The notes under the pieces are model-generated. The model did no database searches and was not told where the DNA came from. It saw only the letters and a list, made by a program, of their open reading frames with translations. Source: CAZLPZ01 sp964607245 (GTDB lineage: Bacteria; Pseudomonadota; Alphaproteobacteria; Micavibrionales; Micavibrionaceae). From it: a DNA stretch of 32,066 nt. Location: positions 1 to 32,066 of the forward strand of contig CAZSIB010000014.1 in assembly GCA_964607245.1 (NCBI GenBank), read 5' to 3'. A program made the position numbers and the translations under genes. This document shows positions 5,454 through 13,840 of this stretch, piece after piece (positions within the stretch are counted from its first letter, which is position 1; each line of letters opens with the position of its first letter).

Positions 5454-6857
5454 ATGACCACACAAAACTCAGATTTAATCGTTATCGGCGGGGGCCCGGG
5501 GGGCTATGTCGCCGCCATTCGTGCCGCGCAACTGGGGATGAAAGTGACCTTGGTCGAAGGCGCGCATCTGGGCGGTGTGTGTTTGAATTGGGGGTGTATC
5601 CCGACCAAGGCGCTGCTTCGCTCGGCCGAGATTTTGCATCTGGCCCAGCATGCGGATGCGTTTGGGGTAAACATCAAGGGCGTCTCGTTCGATCTATCGA
5701 AGATGGTCGCGCGCAGTCGTGATGTGGCAAAGCAACTTTCCTCTGGCATCGCGCATTTGATGAAAAAGAACAAGGTAACGGTGATTGATGGCTGGGGAAA
5801 ACTGGCGGGTTCCGGCAAGGTCACGGTTGAAAAAGACGGTAAAAAGATCGCGGATTTATCCGCGAAGAATATTATTTTGGCGACGGGTGCGCGGGCGCGT
5901 GTCTTGCCGGGATTTGAACCGGACGGCAAGCGTGTTTGGACCGCGCGTGAAGCCATGGTGCCCGGCGAAATGCCGAAAAGCCTGCTGGTTATTGGGTCGG
6001 GCGCGATTGGGATTGAATTTGCGTCGTTCTATCGTACCCTGGGGGCCGAGGTGAGCGTCGTTGAGGTGATGGACCGTATTTTACCTGCAGAAGACGTAGA
6101 AATTTCGACGCTGGCGCGTAAATCCTTTGAAAAACAAGGCATGAAGATCATCACGGGGGCGAAGGTTCAAAAACTGGACCGCACAAAGGATTCCGTGACC
6201 GCGCATATCGATGTGGGCGGCAAAGTTGAGCAAATCAAAGTCACACATGTGATCAGTGCCGTGGGTATTGTCGCCAACACAGAAAATCTGGGCCTTGAAA
6301 AGACCAAAGTGAAACTGGAGCGCGGGCATATCGTTGTCGATGCTTTTTGCGCGACGGCAGAACCCGGTGTCTATGCGATTGGGGATGTGACGCCGGGCCC
6401 GTGGCTGGCCCACAAGGCGTCGCANNNNNNNNNNGGGATCATCGTTGCCGAGAAAATCGCCGGGCAAAAACCGCATGCGATGAACCACGCGAATATTCCG
6501 GGCTGCACCTATTGCCATCCGCAGGTGGCGTCGGTGGGCTTGACCGAGGAAAAGGCGATTGCCGCCGGATATACGGTGAAGGTTGGGCGCTTTCCATTCA
6601 TGGGGAACGGCAAGGCGATTGCCCTTGGTGAACCCGAAGGCTTGGTCAAGACGGTGTTTGACGCCAAAACCGGCGAATTACTGGGCGCGCACATGATCGG
6701 GGCCGAGGTGACGGAATTGATCCAAGGTTATGTGATTGGCAAAACCGCCGAACTGACCGAGGCGGAATTCATGCACACGATTTTCCCGCATCCGACGTTG
6801 TCTGAGATGATGCACGAAAGTGTGCTGTCGGCGTATGGGAGAGCGGTGCATTTTTGA
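5454..6857 (+). CDS. lpd: Dihydrolipoamide dehydrogenase (E3)
   Basis: This FAD-dependent enzyme reoxidises dihydrolipoamide of the pdh complex using NAD+. The N-terminal FAD motif GGGPGGYVAA starts at residue 12. The redox disulfide is Cys43/Cys48 in GGVCLNWGCIPTK. The NAD motif VIGSGAIGIEFASFYRTLGA is near 180. The second FAD motif YAIGDVTPGPWLAHKAS is near 310, and the interface motif FPHPTLSEMMHE carries the catalytic His. The length is 467 codons including the N run. A gap of 10 Ns replaces the codons after HKAS; the family normally has two residues here (HE) before GI. Ten Ns instead of four keeps the frame by luck. The ribosome site AAGGA is just before the ATG. lipA starts three bases after the stop. 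Confidence 0.96.
   Translation: MTTQNSDLIVIGGGPGGYVAAIRAAQLGMKVTLVEGAHLGGVCLNWGCIPTKALLRSAEILHLAQHADAFGVNIKGVSFDLSKMVARSRDVAKQLSSGIAHLMKKNKVTVIDGWGKLAGSGKVTVEKDGKKIADLSAKNIILATGARARVLPGFEPDGKRVWTAREAMVPGEMPKSLLVIGSGAIGIEFASFYRTLGAEVSVVEVMDRILPAEDVEISTLARKSFEKQGMKIITGAKVQKLDRTKDSVTAHIDVGGKVEQIKVTHVISAVGIVANTENLGLEKTKVKLERGHIVVDAFCATAEPGVYAIGDVTPGPWLAHKASXXXXGIIVAEKIAGQKPHAMNHANIPGCTYCHPQVASVGLTEEKAIAAGYTVKVGRFPFMGNGKAIALGEPEGLVKTVFDAKTGELLGAHMIGAEVTELIQGYVIGKTAELTEAEFMHTIFPHPTLSEMMHESVLSAYGRAVHF
6425..6434. other. Assembly gap of 10 Ns inside lpd
   Basis: Ten Ns interrupt a highly conserved part of lpd between HKAS and GIIVAEKI. The family pattern predicts only four missing bases (completing CAY GAR), so the N count is probably a placeholder six bases too long. 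The gene is most likely intact. Confidence 0.9.
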
Positions 6858-6860
6858 ATC

Positions 6861-7811
6861 ATGACCACCGACCCGAAATTATTGGATCGTGCCCAAAGGC
6901 ATCCGGAAAAGCAAAAGCGTCCGGATCAACCCATGGGCAAAAAACCCGACTGGATCAAGGTGAAGGCGCCGGGGGGGCAGATCTATGATGAAACGCGGGA
7001 GATTGCGCGGAAATTTGGCCTCACCACCGTGTGCGAAGAAGCGGGCTGTCCGAATGTAGGCGAATGTTGGAGCAAGCGGCACGCGACGTTTATGATCATG
7101 GGCGAGGTCTGTACCCGCGCCTGTTCCTTTTGTAACGTCGCCACGGGCAAGCCCGACAGTCTTGACCGCATGGAGCCGTTACGCATTGGGGTCGCGGTTG
7201 AAAAATTGGGGCTTAAACACGCGGTGATTACCTCGGTTGATCGCGATGATTTACCTGACGGCGGCGCAGATCATTTCGTAAAAACAATCGAGGCGATCCG
7301 GTATAAATCGCCCGGAACGACGGTTGAGATTTTAACCCCCGATTTTAAAAACAAAGATGGCGCGGTGGATATTGTGGCGCGCGCGCGGCCCGATGTGTTT
7401 AACCACAATCTTGAAACCGTCCCGCGGCTTTATATCACCATTCGTCCGGGCGCGCGGTATTACACCTCGCTTCGCCTTTTAGAACGTGTCAAGGAAATCG
7501 ATGCATCGATTTTTACGAAGTCAGGCTTAATGGTGGGACTTGGGGAGACGCGTGACGAAATTGCGCAAGTGATGGATGATCTACGCGCGGCGGGTGTCGA
7601 TTTCTTAACGATCGGGCAATATTTGCAACCCACGCCCAAACATGCGCCGGTGGTCAAATTTTGGACGCCCGAGGAATTTGATGATCTGGCCGCGCTTGCC
7701 CGTGCCAAGGGATTTTTGATGGTCTCAGCAACGCCACTGACGCGCTCATCTCATCACGCGGGTGAAGATTTTGAGCGGCTCCGTACGGCGAGGGAGAAGA
7801 AAAAAGCATGA
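6861..7811 (+). CDS. lipA: Lipoyl synthase (radical SAM)
   Basis: This enzyme inserts two sulfurs into octanoyl groups on lipoyl domains, such as the one on the pdhC product, so it belongs functionally with its neighbours. Both iron-sulfur cluster motifs are present: the auxiliary-cluster cysteines in CEEAGCPNVGEC and the radical-SAM CTRACSFC (CxxxCxxC). The C-terminal RSSHHAGEDF carries the conserved serine that ligates the auxiliary cluster. The length of 316 residues is normal. The gene begins three bases after lpd and its last four bases overlap the ATG of the next gene, so translation is coupled. The N-terminal 30 residues are polar and variable, and the start is chosen by its closeness to the lpd stop. 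Confidence 0.97.
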   Translation: MTTDPKLLDRAQRHPEKQKRPDQPMGKKPDWIKVKAPGGQIYDETREIARKFGLTTVCEEAGCPNVGECWSKRHATFMIMGEVCTRACSFCNVATGKPDSLDRMEPLRIGVAVEKLGLKHAVITSVDRDDLPDGGADHFVKTIEAIRYKSPGTTVEILTPDFKNKDGAVDIVARARPDVFNHNLETVPRLYITIRPGARYYTSLRLLERVKEIDASIFTKSGLMVGLGETRDEIAQVMDDLRAAGVDFLTIGQYLQPTPKHAPVVKFWTPEEFDDLAALARAKGFLMVSATPLTRSSHHAGEDFERLRTAREKKKA

Positions 7812-8398
7812 AACGGCTCTTTGTTATTCGACATGGGCAAACCACAGGCGATCTAGAGGACCGTTATGGTGGCGATTATGATGACGCTCTCTCTCCAGAG
7901 GGCGCGCGTCAGGTGGCGGTGCTATGTGATGAAATGAAAGATTTTGGTATTCAAAGCGTTTTCTCAAGCCCACTCAAGAGAGCGCAGCAAACGGCGCAAA
8001 CCTTGGCAGAAGCGGCGCATTGCCACGTCACGACGATTGACGGGCTTCGCGAACGTAACCAATACGGGATTCTGACGGGAATGACAAAATCTGAAGCGCG
8101 TCATCAATACCCTGGTTTGGTTGAGCAAGTAAAAGATCGATTGCAAACAATACAAGGTGCTGAAAGTTATGCGGCCGCAGCGGAACGGATGAAACGTGCC
8201 TACCATGAGGCTGTTTTCCGCCTGGTTTCTTGCGGTGCAATCGTTTGGCATGGTGGCGGCATGCGCGTTTTGTTTCGTGAAATTTTGAGAGCCGGGGAAT
8301 TAAAAGAGATTGGCGATTGCGCCTGGGTAGAGCTGCATCAGAATAATGATGATACTGGGTTTTTCATTAAGAACCTTTGTCGTCTTGAGCGGTTATAA
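7808..8398 (+). CDS. Histidine phosphatase (phosphoglycerate-mutase-like) family protein
   Basis: This is a branch-1 histidine phosphatase. The catalytic RHGQT motif is at residues 8-12 (FVIRHGQTTGD), the second Arg is in SSPLKRAQQTA, the acidic residue is in GLRERNQYG, and the second catalytic His is in VWHGGGMRVLF. The product has 196 residues. The substrate cannot be told from sequence; relatives act on sugar phosphates, nucleotides or phosphoproteins. It overlaps lipA by four bases (ATGA), so it is co-translated with it. It separates lipA from the COQ10-like gene, and its base composition looks more A+T-rich than that of lipA. Confidence 0.88.
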   Translation: MKRLFVIRHGQTTGDLEDRYGGDYDDALSPEGARQVAVLCDEMKDFGIQSVFSSPLKRAQQTAQTLAEAAHCHVTTIDGLRERNQYGILTGMTKSEARHQYPGLVEQVKDRLQTIQGAESYAAAAERMKRAYHEAVFRLVSCGAIVWHGGGMRVLFREILRAGELKEIGDCAWVELHQNNDDTGFFIKNLCRLERL

Positions 8399-8409
8399 GA
8401 TTTATTCAA

Positions 8410-8889
8410 ATGCCCACGCATGCAGAGAAAAAGACGCTTCCTTACACACCAGATCAGCTATTCGATCTGGTGGCAGATGTTGAACATTATCCGGAATTCT
8501 TACCGTGGTGTCTCGAGTGCCGGATTACAGAGCGCGATGGCGCAGATGTTTTTTTCGCGGACCTTGTCATCGGGTATAAAATTTTTCGCGAGAAATTCGT
8601 TTCCCGCGTGCATCTTTATCCGGCGGGGGATTCCGTCATACGCCGAAATGACGAAGCGAAGACCCCTTTAAAATCGATCCGCGTTGAATATATCCACGGA
8701 CCGCTTAAACATCTTTCAAATGAATGGAATTTTATTCAGAACGAGGACGGTTCTTGCACCATTGATTTCTTTGTTAATTTTGAATTTAAGAATCCGTTTT
8801 TTGAAAAAGTCATGGGCGTGTTTTTTAATGAAGTCGTTCGCCGTATGGTCAGTGCTTTTGAGTCTCGCGCGGCCGCGGTGTATGGGTAG
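8410..8889 (+). CDS. COQ10/RatA-type START-domain protein
   Basis: This is a single-domain polyketide-cyclase/START-like protein of 159 residues in the family that includes mitochondrial COQ10 (ubiquinone chaperone) and bacterial RatA. The hallmark VADVEHYPEFLPWC is at about 22-35. The usual pattern of beta strands follows, then the long C-terminal helix EKVMGVFFNEVVRRMVSAFE. In this lineage the family usually means a quinone-binding protein that helps respiratory electron transfer, but the RatA ribosome-association role cannot be excluded. It follows the histidine phosphatase by 11 bases on the same strand and ends the pdh-lipA gene string; the next gene is convergent, six bases away. The ribosome site is weak. 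Confidence 0.88.
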   Translation: MPTHAEKKTLPYTPDQLFDLVADVEHYPEFLPWCLECRITERDGADVFFADLVIGYKIFREKFVSRVHLYPAGDSVIRRNDEAKTPLKSIRVEYIHGPLKHLSNEWNFIQNEDGSCTIDFFVNFEFKNPFFEKVMGVFFNEVVRRMVSAFESRAAAVYG

Positions 8890-8895
8890 ATTTTT

Positions 8896-9795
8896 CTAAA
8901 CCGCGCCAAACCGCAAACTCATTTGATGCACAGTGCCATCAAGCCACGGGACATCCACGGTCACGCCGTCATCGACACGCATATCATCAAACCCACAGAG
9001 ATGCAGGATCCCCAAGGGTTGATACGGCAGATAGGGCTCGGTAAAGCGCCCGGCAACGGGATCATATTTCACGCCAAATCCACAAAGCCAATTACACCAC
9101 AGGGGCAGAATTTCAACTGGATATTTGTCGAGATGAAGCATCATCCCCATCGTTAATTGTTCGGCCGTGAATAATTTGCCGCGTTTTAACGCCTGAAGGA
9201 TTAGGGTTTGCCAGCGGTCCCAATGCGGTGCTTCGCGGTGCAGGGCAAAGGCGCCTGCCAGAAAAACATTATGCGCGAAAAGTTTTCGGGCAACGGCACC
9301 GCCAAACGCACGGCGGGCATTGCTATAGTAAAAACTGCGCGGTTTGAATGGGAAGGGCCCGAGCCAAGAAAGTCGCATGCTTTTCGGGTAGGCGTGATGT
9401 ACCTGCATCGTACAGGTCATCGCGCGTGTTTCGGCGCCGCGGATAAACAGGTCGATGGCCGACCAATCTTGAATCCATGTATCGCCATCAAGCCAGATGT
9501 AAATATCATATCCAGGCACCAAATCACGTAAGAACGGGCGCAGGATGCAGGCCTTGACATACTCTTTCCCCTGGCCGCGCCGCGCGATATCTGCGTTCGG
9601 CCAATCGGGCGCAAAAGTTTGGATGTTTTGCGCGTGCAAGGTATTGCGTTGTTCGGGGGTTAATCCTGCATCAAGGACATGGATATCCACTGTTGATGAT
9701 TGCGGAAAACGGCGGACCGATGCAATCAGTTCCGAGATGAGCGGATAATATTTGGCATCTCCACCGGTGATCAAAGCAATGCGATTTTGGGTCAT
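8896..9795 (-). CDS. Putative GT8-like glycosyltransferase
   Basis: This is a 299-residue soluble protein that looks like a nucleotide-sugar glycosyltransferase of the GT-A fold. The N-terminal strand IALITGGDAKYYPLISELIA precedes a likely DxD metal motif in IYIWLDGDTWIQD (DGD at 103-105). A later segment, FLAGAFALHREAP, and a His near the C-terminus (LGILHLCGFDD) resemble family 8 enzymes. Donor and acceptor are unknown; an envelope polysaccharide or lipid is a reasonable guess. Its start overlaps the pgpA stop by four bases, so it is translated together with pgpA. It converges with the COQ10-like gene. Confidence 0.6.
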   Translation of the reverse strand: MTQNRIALITGGDAKYYPLISELIASVRRFPQSSTVDIHVLDAGLTPEQRNTLHAQNIQTFAPDWPNADIARRGQGKEYVKACILRPFLRDLVPGYDIYIWLDGDTWIQDWSAIDLFIRGAETRAMTCTMQVHHAYPKSMRLSWLGPFPFKPRSFYYSNARRAFGGAVARKLFAHNVFLAGAFALHREAPHWDRWQTLILQALKRGKLFTAEQLTMGMMLHLDKYPVEILPLWCNWLCGFGVKYDPVAGRFTEPYLPYQPLGILHLCGFDDMRVDDGVTVDVPWLDGTVHQMSLRFGAV

Positions 9796-10277
9796 ACGCC
9801 AGCAATTCCGTGAATGAAAATAAGACAGAGTGCGGTGAAGATACCCGCCACGACATCATCGAGCAAGACGCCATGCGCGCCGGGAATCCGTTGATCCACC
9901 CATCCAATGGGGCCCGGTTTGATGGCATCAAACGCGCGGAACAGAAAAAACGCCGCGATATAGTCGATCCATGTCAAGTACGCCGCGCAAAGGGCGATGA
10001 GTATTCCAACCACCTCATCAATGACAATGCGCGATGAATCGTGTGATCCTGTTGCTCGTTCATAGGATCGAATACACGGGACGGCCAGCAGGTATAAAAT
10101 CCCTGCGGCGATAAAAAGGGCCCATATTCCGCCATAAAAATGCAACAGAAACGCAAAGGGCAGGGCGACGAGCGTACCCCAGGTACCGGATGCCGGCCGT
10201 AAATACCCTGATCCCCCCCATGAAATCAGGCCGATTTGGAGGGGTAAAGTGATGTTTTTGGGTATTAAAATCGACAT
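9792..10277 (-). CDS. pgpA: Phosphatidylglycerophosphatase A
   Basis: This is an inner-membrane phosphatase that converts phosphatidylglycerophosphate to phosphatidylglycerol. The family signature GSGYLRPASGTWGTLVALP is near the N-terminus. The acidic motif IVIDEVVGILIALC and the KPGPIGWVDQRIPGAHGVLLDD block near the C-terminus carry the conserved Asp residues. There are about three to four membrane helices in 161 residues, which is normal. It is divergent from ntrY, with 87 bp between them, and heads a two-gene unit with the glycosyltransferase, overlapping it by four bases. Confidence 0.93.
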   Translation of the reverse strand: MSILIPKNITLPLQIGLISWGGSGYLRPASGTWGTLVALPFAFLLHFYGGIWALFIAAGILYLLAVPCIRSYERATGSHDSSRIVIDEVVGILIALCAAYLTWIDYIAAFFLFRAFDAIKPGPIGWVDQRIPGAHGVLLDDVVAGIFTALCLIFIHGIAGV

Positions 10278-10364
10278 ATTTAATGGGTCCTGACCCTAGC
10301 TATTTCGGATGATTTCCAGTAAAATCACCCAATGCTCAGTATAGATATTTTTTAAGGCAAGGAA

Positions 10365-12395
10365 ATGCGTTTATTTGGTACATCGCATTTACACCGGCGT
10401 ATGGTGGCGATGTTTTCGTTTCTGGCGATTACACCGGCGGTTCTGCTGGCCATTTTTTCGACCTTATTTTTGCATATGGGGGTTGAAAGCTGGTTTTCAT
10501 CCCAAGTCCGAACGGCCGTCACCGAAGCGCGCGGCGTCGCCGAAGCCTATTTGGAAGAGCACCGCAAGGTTATTCGGGCGGATGTCTTGGCGATCGCCTT
10601 TGATATTGATCGGCAGCCGGGGGTTTTGTATGCCGGGGCGGATGATGTTAGTCGATTTATGGACACGCAAAGCTTCCTACGTAATTTTAACGAAGTCACG
10701 ATTTTTAACGGGGCAGGGCGCACAATTGCCCGGGGCGGTGTGGGGTTGGGGTTTGACCCGTCCGATCTACCCCCTGGGACGGTGCAGAACGCAAACTTTG
10801 GGGATGTTGTTATTTTTACGACGCCAGGGGATGAAGAAAAAATTCAGGCGGTTGTTAAAATAAACGGGATGCCCGAAACGTATCTTTACGCAAATAGGTC
10901 GGTCGATCCGTTGGTCCTGTCTTATTTGTCGGCGACGCGGGATGCGAGCGATAGTTATCAGACACTCGAACAAAAACGCGGTGGGTTGCAGTTACGATTT
11001 TTTGCACTGTATATGATGGTCACGTTGTTGTTACTGGTGGCGGCGGTCTGGGGCGGGTTGTATTTCGCGGGGCGCCTGGTGCGTCCCATCGATGATCTGG
11101 TCCACGCAGCCGAGCAGGTGCGGGAAGGGAATTTAAATATCCGGGTGACAGAAGGTCAGGGTGTTGACGAATTTGATGTTCTGGCGCGTGGGTTTAACCG
11201 GATGACGTCTGAACTTTCGACCCAGCGGCGCGAACTTATTGCGGCGAACCATTTACTGGATGCGCGGCGACGGTTTACTGAAACCATTCTTGCAGGCGTC
11301 ACATCCGGCGTGATGGCCGTACGGGGGGACGGGACGATACGTTTGGTGAATGAACCCGCCGCGCGGATCTTGGGCATGCGGCACGATGCCCTGATGAATC
11401 AGCCGATTGCGAGTGTATTACCAGGGTTAAATGCGCATCATCCTGCATCTGAACCCCAGGCTCAGGAAATTACCTATACCCGGCGGGATCAACAACAGCG
11501 GCATTTGCTTGTCCGTGTTGCCGCCGATTCAGGAACGAACGATGCGGCGTCCACCGGGATTATTTTGACCTTTGATGATATTACGGAGCTTCAGGCAGCC
11601 CAGCGTAAATCAGCTTGGTCGGATGTCGCGCGCCGTGTGGCCCACGAAATTAAAAATCCGTTAACCCCTATTCAATTGTCGGCGGAACGCTTGCGTCGAA
11701 AATTCTTAAAAGACATCCCAGAGGCCGATCAAAATATTTTTCAGCAATGCGTGGATACGATTATTCGGCATGTTGGTGATATTGGCCGGATGGTCAGTGA
11801 ATTTGCCTCTTTTGCGCGTATGCCTGAACCCGCGATGAAACCCGATGATCTTGGGGATTTGGTGCGTGATATCGTCTCGATGCATCAGCACACAACCGCG
11901 GGCGTTCAGGTTGCGTTATCGGGGATGGCCGATTTGAACCCATCGACGCAGGCGTATGATCCACTTCCCATTCTGATGGACGCCGCGCAAATGCGCCAGG
12001 CGCTCACAAACCTGATCTTAAACGCATCGGAGTCGGTCGACCGTCGTCTTCAAACACAAGGAACTCCGCCGGGTCGTGTTCTGGTACATATCTCGTCCCG
12101 CCAGGGACAATATATTTTAAGCGTCTTAGATAATGGTCTGGGGTTTCCAACGCATGTCCCGCTTGAACGGTTAAGCGAGCCTTATGTCACGTTTCGTGAA
12201 AAGGGCACGGGCCTGGGGTTGGCGATTGTTAAAAAAATCACCCAAGATCACAAAGGATCGATGCGTTTAAATGGCCCCGATCATATTCGGGCCGAAGCCG
12301 GGTGGGGGGATGACGGCGCCCTTGTCAGTTTGATTTTACCGATCCCTCTTGATTGTCAGGATGAAGTTGAGGAAAATACGACTCATGCCGCATGA
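10365..12395 (+). CDS. ntrY: Sensor histidine kinase NtrY
   Basis: This is a membrane sensor kinase of the NtrY type, partner of NtrX just downstream. A membrane helix at about 13-36 is followed by an extracytoplasmic region (about 37-210) and a second helix at about 211-233. Next come a HAMP domain (FAGRLVRPIDDLVHAAEQVR), a PAS domain (about 300-400), and the HisKA box VAHEIKNPLTPIQLSAERL with phospho-acceptor His427. The ATPase domain has NLILNASES and the G box EKGTGLGLAIVKK. The length of 676 residues is shorter than the roughly 750 typical of NtrY, because the N-terminus has a single helix rather than several. It overlaps ntrX by 11 bases. NtrYX systems are linked to nitrogen, redox and envelope control. 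Confidence 0.93.
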   Translation: MRLFGTSHLHRRMVAMFSFLAITPAVLLAIFSTLFLHMGVESWFSSQVRTAVTEARGVAEAYLEEHRKVIRADVLAIAFDIDRQPGVLYAGADDVSRFMDTQSFLRNFNEVTIFNGAGRTIARGGVGLGFDPSDLPPGTVQNANFGDVVIFTTPGDEEKIQAVVKINGMPETYLYANRSVDPLVLSYLSATRDASDSYQTLEQKRGGLQLRFFALYMMVTLLLLVAAVWGGLYFAGRLVRPIDDLVHAAEQVREGNLNIRVTEGQGVDEFDVLARGFNRMTSELSTQRRELIAANHLLDARRRFTETILAGVTSGVMAVRGDGTIRLVNEPAARILGMRHDALMNQPIASVLPGLNAHHPASEPQAQEITYTRRDQQQRHLLVRVAADSGTNDAASTGIILTFDDITELQAAQRKSAWSDVARRVAHEIKNPLTPIQLSAERLRRKFLKDIPEADQNIFQQCVDTIIRHVGDIGRMVSEFASFARMPEPAMKPDDLGDLVRDIVSMHQHTTAGVQVALSGMADLNPSTQAYDPLPILMDAAQMRQALTNLILNASESVDRRLQTQGTPPGRVLVHISSRQGQYILSVLDNGLGFPTHVPLERLSEPYVTFREKGTGLGLAIVKKITQDHKGSMRLNGPDHIRAEAGWGDDGALVSLILPIPLDCQDEVEENTTHAA

Positions 12396-13800
12396 TATTT
12401 TAATTGTTGACGACGAAGCCGATATCCGTAGTGCGATTGCCGGTATTCTGGGGGATGAAGGCTATGCCGTCCGTCAGGCCAGCAGTGCCGAAACAGCGTT
12501 CGAACAATTGCAGGTCAAACGCCCCGATCTCGTGATTTTGGATGTTTGGCTCAAAACCGGAGAGCGCGACGGGCTTGAGCTCCTCTCTAAGATCCGTAAA
12601 CGTTGGCCGGATCTTCCGATTTTGATGATGTCCGGACATGGAAATATCGAAATGGCCGTGAGCGCGATGAAGCAAGGGGCTTATGACTTCATTGAAAAAC
12701 CGTTCCAAATCGATCGTATGTTGCTCACGATTGAACGCGCGCTTGAAGCTGCCAGTTTGCGCCAGGAAAATCAAACATTAAAGGAGCAGGTTGAGGGGCC
12801 GAATATTCTTTTGGGGACGTCCCAACATACCCAAACCGCGCGTCAGCAGCTTGAAAAAGTAGCCCCAACGAACAGCCGGGTTTTATTAACGGGATTGCCC
12901 GGAACAGGAAAAGAAGTTGCCGCGCGGATGATTCATCGCCTTTCTCTTCGCGCGAATGAGCCCTTTGTCATTATTAATTGCGCCCTCTTGGAACCGGACC
13001 GGCTGGAAAATGAATTGTTTGGCAGTCCGCACCACCCTGGGACATTGAAACAAGCGGATGGGGGAACCTTGTTTCTTGATGAAGTCTGCGATATGCCTGC
13101 CGCAACCCAAGGTAAAATTTTACGCTTGCTTCAAGATCAAAAATATCAGCATCCGGTCACAGGGGCCTGGATCGACGTTGATGTGCGGGTGATTTCATCG
13201 ACCAGTCGGTCGATTCCCGATATGATCAAATCTCAAGAATTTCGTGAAGATTTATATTACCGGTTGAACGTCGTGACGATCCACATGGCCGCGATTGCGG
13301 ATCGTCGCGATGATATTCCGGTCTTTATTGACCATTTTATGACCCAGTGTGCGTTATCGTCCGCGAAACCAAAACGGCCCATTACACCGGGTGCGATGGC
13401 TGTCCTTCAACTTTTTGACTGGCCGGGGAATGCGCGGCAACTTAAAAACGTGGCGGAGTGGTTGGTCATCATGGCACCGGGGGCCGCGGATGAACCGATC
13501 GATGTTGATGATTTACCGCCGGAAATCAACCACATTCACCCCGATCACCCGACGGGAACAGTGATCTCTCCAGAAATGATGGCACTTCCCCTGCGCGAGG
13601 CCCGAGAGGTTTTTGAGCGGTCCTATCTTCAGGCCCAGATTGGCCGCTTTGGCGGATCGGTGAGTAAGGCCGCGAATTTCGTGGGGATGGAACGCTCGGC
13701 TCTGCACCGCAAGCTTAAGACCTTGAATGTTGGTGGATCGGGAAATGGGGGCGAGGATTCCGATGTAGATATTGATGACCCACAAAGGGATGTCGCGTAA
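12385..13800 (+). CDS. ntrX: Response regulator NtrX, lacking the sigma-54 loop
   Basis: This is an NtrC-family response regulator of 471 residues. The receiver domain has the acidic pair Asp9/Asp10 and phospho-acceptor Asp53 (LVILDVWLK), with Lys in FIEKPF. The AAA+ domain has Walker A GLPGTGKE and Walker B GGTLFLDEV. The GAFTGA loop that contacts sigma-54 is absent: only about ten residues lie between NELFG and ADGGTLFLDE. The Fis-type helix-turn-helix ends the protein (GGSVSKAANFVGMERSALHR). I chose the ATG at 12385, inside the end of ntrY, because the receiver starts directly after it; the frame is open upstream. The missing loop fits alphaproteobacterial NtrX proteins that act without sigma-54. 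Confidence 0.94.
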   Translation: MPHDILIVDDEADIRSAIAGILGDEGYAVRQASSAETAFEQLQVKRPDLVILDVWLKTGERDGLELLSKIRKRWPDLPILMMSGHGNIEMAVSAMKQGAYDFIEKPFQIDRMLLTIERALEAASLRQENQTLKEQVEGPNILLGTSQHTQTARQQLEKVAPTNSRVLLTGLPGTGKEVAARMIHRLSLRANEPFVIINCALLEPDRLENELFGSPHHPGTLKQADGGTLFLDEVCDMPAATQGKILRLLQDQKYQHPVTGAWIDVDVRVISSTSRSIPDMIKSQEFREDLYYRLNVVTIHMAAIADRRDDIPVFIDHFMTQCALSSAKPKRPITPGAMAVLQLFDWPGNARQLKNVAEWLVIMAPGAADEPIDVDDLPPEINHIHPDHPTGTVISPEMMALPLREAREVFERSYLQAQIGRFGGSVSKAANFVGMERSALHRKLKTLNVGGSGNGGEDSDVDIDDPQRDVA

Positions 13801-13840
13801 ATCTCTCTCAGCAATGCAAAAATACAAAAAGGATACAAGC

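Noticed and set aside
10285..10296. Short GGGTCCTGACCC inverted repeat between pgpA and ntrY
   Set aside because: The arms leave almost no loop and there is no T run; too small to call an operator or terminator.
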